Positions 1-7,357 are shown, counted from the stretch's first letter. The stretch is DNA of 7,877 bases from Candidatus Omnitrophota bacterium (GCA_016928375.1 JAFGKX010000128.1:1-7877); one strand, 5' to 3'. Translations and numbers: made by a program. The notes: generated by a model from the letters alone, not told the origin.

Positions 1-2045
1 GGCTTGCCGCCGCCGAACAGTATCCTTGAAAAAGGCGAACCTGCGCTTATGTTAAGTTTTTTTACTCCGGGAAGCGCCTGAATTTTGGGCCTTATTGCCT
101 CTGCTATTTCTTTGGCAGGGCGGGTCCGCTTATCTAGTTTTTGAAGCTTAGCGCCTACTACGATGATATTTGAACCTATCCTGCCGCCGAATACAGCGCC
201 AAATCTACCGCTGCTCGACTGCCCGGAACGAGAAAAAATATCTACCATCTCCGGAATGTTTTCCTTGAATATTATCTCTACTTTTTTGGCAATTTTATCG
301 GTTTCCTCTACCCTGGTGCCGACGGGCAATTCAACCTGCACATTTAAATCCCCCGTGTCTTCTTCCGGTATAAATTCCGTGCCTACCCTGGACATCAAAA
401 ATATGCTGAAAGCAAACACGCTTATCGCTATAAGCACCGTTGTTTTTTTATGTTTAAGCGCCCAATCTAAAACAACAGAATACTTTTTCTCGATATATTC
501 AAAATACCTGTTGCTTGCCTCATAGAATTTCTGATATAAGGATTTTTTATCCGATTTAAAATTTTCCTGCGGCAGGCTATTAAGCAGTTTTGAACAAAGC
601 GCGGCGCTAAAAGTCAATGCCGTAAACAACGACGCCAGAAGCGTTACTGTTATCAATATCGCAAGCTGCCTGAACATTATACCGGTAATACCGCTTAAAA
701 ACATCATAGGCAAAAATACAACAACAGTAGTAAATGTAGACGCTGCTATCGCAAGCCCCACTTCGGATGAGCCGAATATCGCGGCTTCTTTCGGTTTTTC
801 GCCTTTTTCCCTGTGGCGCATAACATTATCGACTATAACTATGGCGTTGTCGACAACCATACCTATAGCAATTGCCAGGCTCGAAAGAGACATTACATTT
901 ATCGTGTAGCCCAGCATGTACATGAAAATAAAGCAGATAATCAGCGAAAAAGGAATGGTAAGAGCGATTATGATGCTCGCGCGTATCTGGCGCAAAAATA
1001 AATACACAACAAGTATTACAAAAATGCCGCCCCAGTAAATTGTGCCTGTTAAATCTTTTATGGACTGTATGATATGTTCCGAGCTGTCCATAAGGATAAC
1101 TAAGTTTACATCTCTGGGAAGCCTTTTAGATATTGTTTTAAGCGCGCCCTGTATCTTTTTAGCTACCTCGACGGTGTTAGCGCCTGAACGCTTCTGTATC
1201 ATTACCATTAGGCCGCTCTTGCCGTTATTTCTTACTATCATGGTTTCTTCTTTGAAAGAGTCTTCTACTTCGGCAACGTCTTTTAAATATACGATTTTAT
1301 CATCCTGCTGGGCAATGATAATGTTCTTCATCTCCTCGGTATTTGTATATTCACCGGGCACGCGCAGGTCGTAATCGGTATATCCTATTTTTAAATCTCC
1401 GGCAGGCAGGGTAACATTTTCCCGGGCAAGCCTATCCGATATATTTCCGACCGAGAGATGATAACCTTCAAGTTTTGCGCGGTCTATTTTTACATTTATC
1501 TGCCTCTCAAGCGCGCCTATTATCTGCACCGAGCCTACGCCGGGAATAGTCTTTAAATAATCTCCTATCTGCTTATCTATAATATGATATAATTGCGGGT
1601 AGCTTACATCCGCATTGGCGCCCATAAACAATATTGGTATCATTGCGGTGTTGAATTTAAACACTATAGGTGTTTCTATTTCATCGGGAAGCGTCCTTTT
1701 GGCGAATTCTAGTTTATCGCGGACGTCATTTGAAGCCTCATCAAGGTTTATGCCCCATTTGAAACGGCAGGTAACGACCGAAAGCCCTTCCATGGACCGG
1801 GAAGTAATTTTATCCAAATTTGATACAGTAGCCAGGTTGTTTTCTACAATCTCTGTAACTTTTGATTCAACATCTTCCGCCCCCGCGCCTTCATACACTG
1901 TAACCACGGAAATAGCCGCTGGTTCTATCTCGGGCATAAGGTCTACCGGAAGCTTTGACAGAGAAAATAACCCGACGATAAGTATCGCAAAAAATATCAT
2001 AAAATTCGTAACGGGAAATTTTACGCCGAACTCGGGTAAACGCAT
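1..2045 (-). CDS. RND efflux transporter, inner-membrane pump (HAE1/AcrB-like), 3' end cut by window
   Basis: Inner-membrane proton-driven pump subunit of a tripartite efflux system. The reading frame is open from the ATG at 2045 to the window edge, giving 681 residues of a protein that is normally about 1000-1050 long. Visible parts are TM1 at about 14-31, followed by the family motif LPVDLMPEIEPA (32-43) and YEGAGAEDVE (51-60); the first periplasmic porter domain to about 335; TM2-TM6 at about 336-485; a cytoplasmic linker with helix (about 490-530); TM7 at about 535-552; and the start of the second periplasmic domain (VGTEFIPEEDTGD, 554-566). In TM4 the proton-relay motif reads VVDNA: Asp399 is kept, while the second Asp of AcrB is Asn400, as in many non-proteobacterial HAE1 pumps. 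The start is supported by AGGAG at 2054-2058, overlapping the adaptor's stop codon, with an 8-nt spacer. It is the last visible gene of the marR-channel-adaptor-pump operon. Family assignment is firm; the substrate cannot be read from sequence. Confidence 0.95.
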   Translation of the reverse strand, partial: MRLPEFGVKFPVTNFMIFFAILIVGLFSLSKLPVDLMPEIEPAAISVVTVYEGAGAEDVESKVTEIVENNLATVSNLDKITSRSMEGLSVVTCRFKWGINLDEASNDVRDKLEFAKRTLPDEIETPIVFKFNTAMIPILFMGANADVSYPQLYHIIDKQIGDYLKTIPGVGSVQIIGALERQINVKIDRAKLEGYHLSVGNISDRLARENVTLPAGDLKIGYTDYDLRVPGEYTNTEEMKNIIIAQQDDKIVYLKDVAEVEDSFKEETMIVRNNGKSGLMVMIQKRSGANTVEVAKKIQGALKTISKRLPRDVNLVILMDSSEHIIQSIKDLTGTIYWGGIFVILVVYLFLRQIRASIIIALTIPFSLIICFIFMYMLGYTINVMSLSSLAIAIGMVVDNAIVIVDNVMRHREKGEKPKEAAIFGSSEVGLAIAASTFTTVVVFLPMMFLSGITGIMFRQLAILITVTLLASLFTALTFSAALCSKLLNSLPQENFKSDKKSLYQKFYEASNRYFEYIEKKYSVVLDWALKHKKTTVLIAISVFAFSIFLMSRVGTEFIPEEDTGDLNVQVELPVGTRVEETDKIAKKVEIIFKENIPEMVDIFSRSGQSSSGRFGAVFGGRIGSNIIVVGAKLQKLDKRTRPAKEIAEAIRPKIQALPGVKKLNISAGSPFSRILFGGGK

Positions 2046-2056
2046 AAATCCTTCTC

Positions 2057-2983
2057 CTATTCCTTGGCAATCTCTACGGGCGTGCCGTCTTTTAAGCCCT
2101 GTTGTCCGAATACTATCACAGGTTCGCCTTCTTTCAAGCCTTCCTTAACCTGTATTTTGCCGTTATCCCTGATGCCTGTCTCTATTTTTCTTTTATTGGC
2201 AGTGCCGTTTTCTACTATGAACACATAGCTCGACCCCATCTCCTGCACCACGGAGTCCTGAGCTAAAAATAATGCATCCTTATAAAGTGACGCTGTGATA
2301 TCTATGCGCGTAAACATGCCTGATTTTAATCTGTGCTCTTTATTGGGAATAGTTATTTCTATAGGCAGCGTCCTTGTCTGCACGTCAACAACCTCGCTTA
2401 CTTTGGTTACCACTCCGGTAAAATTTTCATCCGGATAGGCGTCTACACTTATTGTTGCCTTAAGGCCTCTCTTTATGTGTGGTATATCCGGTTCAGGTAT
2501 ATTGATCTTTACTGTCATCTCATTCATATCAACTATTATTGCAACGGCAGTACCCTGCAGCACATTTATAACAGGTGTAATGTTTGCGCCTTTATCGAGC
2601 AGGGTCTTTCCCATTATCCCGGAGATCGGCGATTCCACCCTGGCTAATTCATATTTAAGCCCGGTTTCGTCTCTATCAATAAGCGCTATTGCCTCACCTT
2701 TTTGGACCTGATCGCCTTCATTTACCGTATATTCTACGAGCTTGCCGGTCACCTTAGAAAAAACGAAGATCTCATCCTTTGCTTTTAGGCTGCCGACATA
2801 AGAAAGGATTAAGTTCAAGTCTCCCCGGTTTGCAGGCCTGACCCTGACTGAAATTTTATCCACCATCCTTTTGCCTCCGGTTGCCCTCTGTTGCGGCTTT
2901 ATGGTGATAAACCTTACGGCAAACAGGGCCATAAAGATAACGCTTAACAACAATATTATTTTTGTCTTTCTTTTTAGTGCCAT
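2057..2983 (-). CDS. RND periplasmic adaptor (membrane fusion protein), hairpin-less
   Basis: Adaptor linking the inner-membrane RND pump to the outer-membrane channel; 308 residues. An N-terminal hydrophobic segment (about 9-25) without an evident lipobox suggests a membrane anchor. Two lipoyl half-motifs follow (about 64-104, VTGKLVEYTVNEGDQVQKGE; and about 113-150, VESPISGIMGKTLLDKGA), then a beta-barrel domain (about 151-232, ending in LKSGMF at 219-224) and a membrane-proximal domain (about 233-306). The two lipoyl halves are joined by only about a dozen residues (103-116), so the usual coiled-coil hairpin is missing. I chose the ATG at 2983 because GGGAG (2990-2994) lies 6 nt upstream. 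A TTG at 3007 would add 8 residues, but it lies inside the channel gene without an obvious ribosome site. The channel's stop is 1 nt upstream and the pump's start 11 nt downstream. The adaptor assignment is firm. Confidence 0.94.
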   Translation of the reverse strand: MALKRKTKIILLLSVIFMALFAVRFITIKPQQRATGGKRMVDKISVRVRPANRGDLNLILSYVGSLKAKDEIFVFSKVTGKLVEYTVNEGDQVQKGEAIALIDRDETGLKYELARVESPISGIMGKTLLDKGANITPVINVLQGTAVAIIVDMNEMTVKINIPEPDIPHIKRGLKATISVDAYPDENFTGVVTKVSEVVDVQTRTLPIEITIPNKEHRLKSGMFTRIDITASLYKDALFLAQDSVVQEMGSSYVFIVENGTANKRKIETGIRDNGKIQVKEGLKEGEPVIVFGQQGLKDGTPVEIAKE

Positions 2984-2984
2984 A

Positions 2985-4241
2985 TTATTCTCCCATCGCT
3001 TTATCAAACTCTGCTTTTGCCACTATGTAATCATAGATTGCCTGTTTCTGGTTAAATATCGAAACGCTATAGCTTAAATCCGCGTCATTCAAATCTGTCG
3101 AGCTTGCGATACCGGCTTTATATTTATCTTGTATGCCGGAAAATATGTTCTTATAGAAATCCACTTCAGATTGAGAGGATTTAATCTCGGAAATAGCAGT
3201 TTTTAAATCTAGATACGCGTTTTTAAGCTCAAGCGCTATGTCTTTTACGGTTTTTTCCCTTAAAATCTGCGTTGTTTTGAGGTCTATTATCGCCTGTTCG
3301 ACCTTATGCCTTGTTGCCCAACCGTCGAATATAGGCCAGGTAACAGTTACCCCCATGATATCGTGGTCATTGCGCCCTTTTCTTGTAGTGCCGGAAGCAT
3401 GAGAATTGCTGTAATAATCCCAGGACGCATAAACAGAAGGCCTTGCATCTGCCTTTGCAATCTCTATTGCTTTTTTATCGGCCTCCTGCTGTGCCGCATA
3501 TTGCTTTATTTCCGGCCTTTTGCCCACTGCTTTAAGAAATGCCTCGTCATACGCAACTTCTTTCGGCTGGTAGACGAACGCTCCTTCAGGTTTTATTATA
3601 ACGTCTTCATCCAGATAAAGCAAATTTTTCAAAATAGCTTCTGCAGATTTGGCCTGGTTTAGCGAAGTCTCATAGGCCTTCTCGACGGAACTTAGGGATT
3701 CCCGGATTCTGAGTATATCCGTCTCCGATGCCTCGCCGTTCTCATAACGGGCCAAATAAACAGTAAAATGCTCTTTTGTGTTATCAAATATTGCTTTGTT
3801 TAAACCTGAGAATTCATTTGCCAGCAATAACGTATAAAATGCCTTTTGGACATTCAAAACAGTTTCAAGTTTTGCCTTATCCAGAAGCGCTTCGGAAACG
3901 CCAAGCTTGTGCTTGCTCTGCGCTACGCTGTTAATAGTCTTTGAACCTTTATATAAATATTGTTTTATGCCTATTTGCGTAGTATTCTGCGTTACGTCAT
4001 CTTTACTGTAATAACCGCTTACATTGGAAGCATTCCCCGTAAAAGTCAGCGACGGGTAAAATCCGGCCTGCGCTTCCTTTATTACCTCTTTTGCGCTTTT
4101 TACATCTTCGCTTTTAAGCAATATGCCACGGTTGTCTCTCAGCGCTATTTCTACCGCTTCGTTTAAAGTAAGAGAGATATCCTCCGCCCGGCACATAGCG
4201 CAACTAAAAATAAATATTATTAATATTAAGGCTTTCTTCAT
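2985..4241 (-). CDS. TolC-family outer-membrane efflux channel
   Basis: Outer-membrane factor forming the exit duct of the pump; 418 residues, typical for the family. A signal peptide occupies about residues 1-19 (MKKALILIIFIFSCAMCRAE). Cleavage after the AMCRA stretch is likely; the Cys at 14 could be read as a weak lipobox (IFSC). The mature part shows the two-fold repeat of the family. The first half starts at LTLNEAVEIALRDN (24-37) with long alpha-helical stretches and RYENGEASETDILRIRESL (165-183). The second half contains VTWPIFDGWATRHKVEQA (300-317), a typical strand-to-helix junction, and the matching KYKAGIASSTDLNDADLSY (373-391). The marR stop is 5 nt upstream and no strong ribosome site is visible, so translational coupling to marR is likely. 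Synteny with the adaptor and RND genes confirms an efflux role rather than a secretion-only role. Confidence 0.95.
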   Translation of the reverse strand: MKKALILIIFIFSCAMCRAEDISLTLNEAVEIALRDNRGILLKSEDVKSAKEVIKEAQAGFYPSLTFTGNASNVSGYYSKDDVTQNTTQIGIKQYLYKGSKTINSVAQSKHKLGVSEALLDKAKLETVLNVQKAFYTLLLANEFSGLNKAIFDNTKEHFTVYLARYENGEASETDILRIRESLSSVEKAYETSLNQAKSAEAILKNLLYLDEDVIIKPEGAFVYQPKEVAYDEAFLKAVGKRPEIKQYAAQQEADKKAIEIAKADARPSVYASWDYYSNSHASGTTRKGRNDHDIMGVTVTWPIFDGWATRHKVEQAIIDLKTTQILREKTVKDIALELKNAYLDLKTAISEIKSSQSEVDFYKNIFSGIQDKYKAGIASSTDLNDADLSYSVSIFNQKQAIYDYIVAKAEFDKAMGE

Positions 4242-4246
4242 TGTCT

Positions 4247-4711
4247 CTATGCGTCCTGTTTAAATTCAGTCTTTTCTTTCATAAGTATATCCCGTATGCT
4301 CGAAAGGATTCTTAAATAATCATCGCGGTCTTTTGCCGATACCTTGCCAAATAGATGCATTATCATTTCCTTTTTTTGCTCTTGCATCTTTTCTATTGTT
4401 TTGGCACCTTTATCAGTCAGTTTTATTTTAATTATGCGCCTGTCTTTCGGGTCATATACCCTTAATACGTAATTACCTTTGACGAGCCTTGTTACCACGC
4501 CTGTCATTGCCGCCTGCGTAACTTTTATGTATTTGGCCATCTCAGACATTTTCGCTTCACCGCTTTTGTATATGTAGTGCAAAACTACGGCCTGAGGAAA
4601 GGTTATCTTACACTCGTAGAACGCCCGGGAATGTCTTTGGACAAATTCATCCGCTATCACAGGGATGATATCCATCAGTTTATCCGCAAATTGTGAAATA
4701 GATACCTGCAT
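4247..4711 (-). CDS. MarR-family transcriptional regulator of the efflux operon
   Basis: Winged helix-turn-helix repressor, 154 residues, usual MarR length. N-terminal dimerisation helix at about 5-32; HTH at about 52-82 (AKMSEMAKYIKVTQAAMTG, with recognition helix about 64-80); beta-wing at about 83-98 with the family signature DPKDRRIIKIKLTDKG (87-102); C-terminal dimerisation helices at 103-147. The ATG at 4711 is preceded by AAGGAG (4721-4726) with a 9-nt spacer. It is the first gene of the pump operon and sits directly downstream of a strong promoter carrying two inverted repeats, so autoregulation plus control of the pump genes is the natural inference. No cysteine-based redox switch like that of OhrR is apparent (the only Cys is at 34), so a small-molecule ligand is more likely, though this is not certain. 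Confidence 0.95.
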   Translation of the reverse strand: MQVSISQFADKLMDIIPVIADEFVQRHSRAFYECKITFPQAVVLHYIYKSGEAKMSEMAKYIKVTQAAMTGVVTRLVKGNYVLRVYDPKDRRIIKIKLTDKGAKTIEKMQEQKKEMIMHLFGKVSAKDRDDYLRILSSIRDILMKEKTEFKQDA

Positions 4712-4720
4712 TTTATTAAG

Positions 4721-4726
4721 CTCCTT
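4721..4726 (-). promoter_or_regulatory. Ribosome binding site of the marR-type gene
   Basis: AAGGAG on the minus strand, 9 nt before the ATG at 4711; it fixes the marR start. It lies 5 nt downstream of the 13-bp palindrome at 4732-4744. Confidence 0.85.
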
Positions 4727-4731
4727 AATAA

Positions 4732-4744
4732 TTAACTATGTTAA
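4732..4744 (-). promoter_or_regulatory. Palindrome in the marR leader, candidate MarR operator
   Basis: Perfect palindrome TTAAC-ATA-GTTAA (minus strand) in the 5' leader, starting about 9 nt after the predicted transcription start. Size and AT-rich symmetry fit MarR-family operators. Assignment to this regulator is inferred from position. Confidence 0.55.
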
Positions 4745-4748
4745 CTGT

Positions 4749-4773
4749 TTATATGATTAAATATACCATATAA
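4749..4773 (-). promoter_or_regulatory. Inverted repeat enclosing the -10 box, candidate MarR operator
   Basis: Perfect 7-bp arms TTATATG and CATATAA separated by 11 nt, with the -10 hexamer (4760-4765) inside the spacer. Binding here would block RNA polymerase. AT-rich DNA makes chance arms more likely, so confidence is moderate. Confidence 0.5.
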
Positions 4774-4788
4774 CTAAAAATTTGTCAA
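4760..4788 (-). promoter_or_regulatory. Sigma70-type promoter of the marR-efflux operon
   Basis: On the minus strand, -35 TTGACA at 4783-4788 (perfect consensus), spacer of exactly 17 bp, and -10 TATATT at 4760-4765 (five of six). Predicted transcription start is near 4753, giving a leader of about 42 nt before the marR ATG. Such a near-consensus promoter is expected to be strong and therefore to need repression, which fits the flanking palindromes and the MarR gene. Confidence 0.85.
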
Positions 4789-4820
4789 GTGGCTTGGGGA
4801 TTTTTGGTCGTTCGGGCGGG

Positions 4821-5825
4821 CTAAACGCTTCTTACGTCAGATTCGTCCTCTATCTCTCCGACTATCTCTTCCAGCAGGTCTTCCAGGGTAATTATTCCGA
4901 TTATGTTGTTTTTTTCATCGACTACCAGGGCAAGGTGCGTATGGCCTTTCTGGAACTCTTTTAAAAGATCGGAAACTTTTCTTGCGCCTTGAACGAAAGT
5001 AGCCGGATAAATTATATCCTGCAGCACTATCAATTCCTGGTTAACGGACAAGTTCAAAAGGTCCTTCATGTTAACTACGCCTATTATGCTGTCTGTGTTA
5101 TCTTTATAAACCGGCAGCCTTGAATAACCGCTCTCCAGCACCTTATAAAAAATATCTTCGATATTCGCATTTGAATCGATGTAAACGATCTGGTTTTTTG
5201 GTATCATGACATCTTTGACAAGCGTCTCGTTAAATTTGAAGACTTTTGACAGCATTGCATATTTTTCTTTATGAGAGGCATCCTCTTCTTTTCCTATTGT
5301 AATTAACGCCTTTATCTCTTCTTCCACGACAAGCGACGGTTGTTTCCCGGAAGAAGCGCTTAACGGCCTGACTATGGCATTAGTAATTAATGCGAGTATT
5401 TTGACTACAGGGGAGAAAATAACTATTAAAAATCTTACCGGCCTTGCCAGAGACAACGACAGCTTTTCGGAATGTTTTGCGGCAAAAGTTTTTGCCGCTA
5501 CTTCTGATACGATTATAAGAAAAGAAACCACTATGGTGGCTAGCACAATCCCTTTTGCCTGTTCCCTAAACAGGGAAACCATTACTGCTGTCACGAGCGA
5601 GGCTATCAAGGCATCAACTATATTATTTGCGACAAGTATTGTACCGAAAAATTTTTCGGGAGTTTCCAATATTTTCAATATTATCTTTGCGGCTTTTGAA
5701 CCTTCAAATGAAAGCCTGCGCAGCCTGATACGGCTGGCGGCAATCAGAGACGTCTCCGATGCGGCTGTAATCGCAGCCAGAAGCAGCAAAAATATAAGCA
5801 GGATAATTTCTAAAATGTATTCCAT
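4821..5825 (-). CDS. CNNM/DUF21 plus CBS-pair membrane protein (HlyC/CorC family), short form
   Basis: Inner-membrane protein of the HlyC/CorC (CNNM) family, linked in other bacteria to magnesium/cobalt export or divalent-metal homeostasis; 334 residues. The N-terminal DUF21 domain (about 1-155) has hydrophobic segments at about 4-22, 62-85, 92-110 and 130-155, with SETSL (23-27), the NN pair (67-68) and SEVAAK (107-112). A CBS pair follows: VKDVMIPKNQIVYID (203-217) with SGYSRLPVYKD (232-242), then HLALVVDEKNNIIGIITLEDL (297-317). The protein stops at VGEIEDE (322-328), where most homologues continue into a C-terminal CorC_HlyC domain of about 80-90 residues, so that domain is absent. In the usual SExxPK motif the Pro is Ala here. 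The ATG is 1 nt after the stop of the PurF-like gene and has no clear ribosome site, so translation is probably coupled. Family is firm; the transported ion is not determined. Confidence 0.92.
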   Translation of the reverse strand: MEYILEIILLIFLLLLAAITAASETSLIAASRIRLRRLSFEGSKAAKIILKILETPEKFFGTILVANNIVDALIASLVTAVMVSLFREQAKGIVLATIVVSFLIIVSEVAAKTFAAKHSEKLSLSLARPVRFLIVIFSPVVKILALITNAIVRPLSASSGKQPSLVVEEEIKALITIGKEEDASHKEKYAMLSKVFKFNETLVKDVMIPKNQIVYIDSNANIEDIFYKVLESGYSRLPVYKDNTDSIIGVVNMKDLLNLSVNQELIVLQDIIYPATFVQGARKVSDLLKEFQKGHTHLALVVDEKNNIIGIITLEDLLEEIVGEIEDESDVRSV

Positions 5826-5826
5826 G

Positions 5827-7281
5827 CTACTTTATCGCCTCTGCCCTTTGCCTGTTTTCGGACGCACAGGCGCATTTACAGTTTTGGCTGCATTTTCCCG
5901 TCCAGCAGAATAAACACAATTTTTCTTTGGGCAGGCCTATGGCAGCGACCATATCATCCACCTTTTGATACCGCAAAGTAGTAACATCTATGTCTTTTCT
6001 GATCCAGTCCACCATTTTCTGATACTTCTGAGAATTATAATCTACATATTCCTCGACATTTTCGATATCGCGGCCCTCTAAACTGCGTATGGCCTTTCTT
6101 GCCGCAAGTTCATGTATAGTCCTTGTCGATAAATTAAATTTGCAGGGAAACATCAAAGGAGGGCACGCCGGCCTTACGTGAATTTCTTTTGCGCCTGCGT
6201 CCCATAATTTTTTTATAGTAAAATTCTTAAGCTGAGTGCCTCTTACTATAGAATCCTCGCATACTACTATTCTATTATCCTTGATAATTTCCTTTATTGG
6301 TATAAGCTTCATTTTTGCTATCAGGTCTCTCTTTTCCTGGGAAGGCGGCGTATAACTTCTGCCGTAACCGGGCGTATATTTAACCAGAGGACGGCGGAAT
6401 GGTTTTTTTGATTCCATTGCGTATCCTAAAGCGTGACAAATGCCGGAATCAGGCACGCCCGACACGACATCTACGCCTATATCCTTATCATACCTGGCAA
6501 GGCTTCTTCCGCACCTTTCTCTGACTATTTCTACGTTTACCCCCTCATAGCTTGAGGCCGGGAAGCCCGTATAAATCCATAAAAACGTGCATATCTGCAT
6601 ATTGTCACTGCCGGGAGTTTTCTGGGAAACGCCGTTTTCATTTATAAGCACTATTTCTCCGGGCTGCATATATTTTGTTATTTCGAATTCGTTATTCGGA
6701 AAAGCGCTTGTCTCCAACGTAACGGCAAACGCGTCATCTTTTTTACCAATAACTAACGGCGTGTATCCATAGCGGTCTCTTGCCGCATATATACCTTCTT
6801 TGCTGAGCAATAAAAGCGAGCATGAACCTTCTATTTTATCGAACATCTCTTCTATGCCGTCTACGATGCTGTTACCCCTGCTTATAAGCTTGGCTACCAA
6901 TTCCGTCATATTGACCATGCCTTTACTTACCTCGCTGAATGATATGCCGTTCTCCATAAGTTCGCGCGCCAGGGAATCCATGTTTTCTATAAATCCGCTG
7001 GTTACCAGGCAAAAAGGCCCGAATTTCGATTTCTGATAAATCGGTTGTTCATCAAGAGCGCTTATTACGCCTATGCCCTTCTGGCCTTTTATATGCTTAT
7101 AATCTTCGTAGAATTTGGATTTAAACTGGCTTTGGCTTATGTTATGAATACGCCTTATGAAGTCATCTCCTAAAACCGCCATGCCGCCGTATTCGGTTCC
7201 CAGGTGCGAGTGATAATCCGTTCCGTAAAATAAAGTTTCGACACAATCTTTTTTGGAAGCAATCCCGAAAATTCCGCTCAT
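5827..7281 (-). CDS. PurF-like phosphoribosyltransferase with degenerate class-II glutaminase domain
   Basis: 484 residues with the full PurF layout: an N-terminal Ntn/class-II amidotransferase fold (about 1-225) and a C-terminal type-I phosphoribosyltransferase domain (about 245-400). The PRTase half looks functional: VVSGVPDSG (272-280), GYGRSYTPPSQEKRD (305-319) and the PRPP loop VVCEDSIVRGTQL (339-351). Positions equivalent to the four [4Fe-4S] cysteines of Bacillus PurF are present (Cys231, 380, 456, 459), followed by extra cysteines at 464, 468, 470 and 472. The glutaminase half is degenerate. The residue after Met is Ser, not Cys (MSGIFGI). HRGQES is replaced by HLGTEYGG (26-33), the RYST region by GVISALDEQP (71-80), and the NG loop by SGFIEN (95-100). 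The start is firm: AAGGAG lies 7 nt before the ATG. Similar MxG(I/F)FG...FYGTDYxSHLGT proteins are, as I recall, found in Bacteroidetes and other anaerobes, often annotated as PurF. A real substrate cannot be named; ammonia-dependent or altered phosphoribosyl transfer is an inference. Confidence 0.88.
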   Translation of the reverse strand: MSGIFGIASKKDCVETLFYGTDYHSHLGTEYGGMAVLGDDFIRRIHNISQSQFKSKFYEDYKHIKGQKGIGVISALDEQPIYQKSKFGPFCLVTSGFIENMDSLARELMENGISFSEVSKGMVNMTELVAKLISRGNSIVDGIEEMFDKIEGSCSLLLLSKEGIYAARDRYGYTPLVIGKKDDAFAVTLETSAFPNNEFEITKYMQPGEIVLINENGVSQKTPGSDNMQICTFLWIYTGFPASSYEGVNVEIVRERCGRSLARYDKDIGVDVVSGVPDSGICHALGYAMESKKPFRRPLVKYTPGYGRSYTPPSQEKRDLIAKMKLIPIKEIIKDNRIVVCEDSIVRGTQLKNFTIKKLWDAGAKEIHVRPACPPLMFPCKFNLSTRTIHELAARKAIRSLEGRDIENVEEYVDYNSQKYQKMVDWIRKDIDVTTLRYQKVDDMVAAIGLPKEKLCLFCWTGKCSQNCKCACASENRQRAEAIK

Positions 7282-7288
7282 GTTATTA

Positions 7289-7294
7289 CTCCTT
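7289..7294 (-). promoter_or_regulatory. Ribosome binding site deciding the PurF-like start
   Basis: AAGGAG, 7 nt upstream of the ATG at 7281. It matters because it shows that Ser really is residue 2 and that the missing catalytic Cys is not a start-site error. Confidence 0.9.
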
Positions 7295-7332
7295 AGTTTG
7301 CATTCAGGTTTTTTGCGTTAAATATTTGAAAG

Positions 7333-7357
7333 GGCCCAATACCGAATGGCCCAATAC
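7333..7357. repeat. Two 10-bp direct repeats upstream of the PurF-like gene
   Basis: GGCCCAATAC occurs at 7333-7342 and 7348-7357 (plus strand), period 15 bp. The same stretch can form a GGGCC-N11-GGCCC hairpin (7332-7352), followed on the minus strand by only a short TTT, so it is at best a weak terminator or attenuator. No convincing promoter was found in this 108-nt gap. Confidence 0.45.

Noticed and set aside
163..525. Plus-strand open frame of 120 codons at the left edge
   Set aside because: The minus strand here encodes conserved RND transporter sequence through to the window edge, so the plus frame is a shadow.
1615..2148. Plus-strand open frame of 177 codons
   Set aside because: It is antisense to the well-supported RND pump and adaptor genes, has low-complexity Ser/Thr-rich composition, no family motif and no ribosome site; it is a shadow frame.
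2984..3007. Upstream TTG start for the adaptor (8 extra residues)
   Set aside because: It would overlap the channel gene, has no evident ribosome site and uses a rare start, whereas the ATG at 2983 has GGGAG at 6 nt.
4789..4820. Terminator after the CNNM/CBS gene
   Set aside because: No GC-rich hairpin followed by a T-run was found on the minus strand, so read-through into the marR operon cannot be excluded.
5374..5913. Plus-strand open frame of 179 codons
   Set aside because: It lies opposite the CNNM/CBS gene and the end of the PurF-like gene, both of which have clear motifs; the plus-strand translation resembles nothing known.
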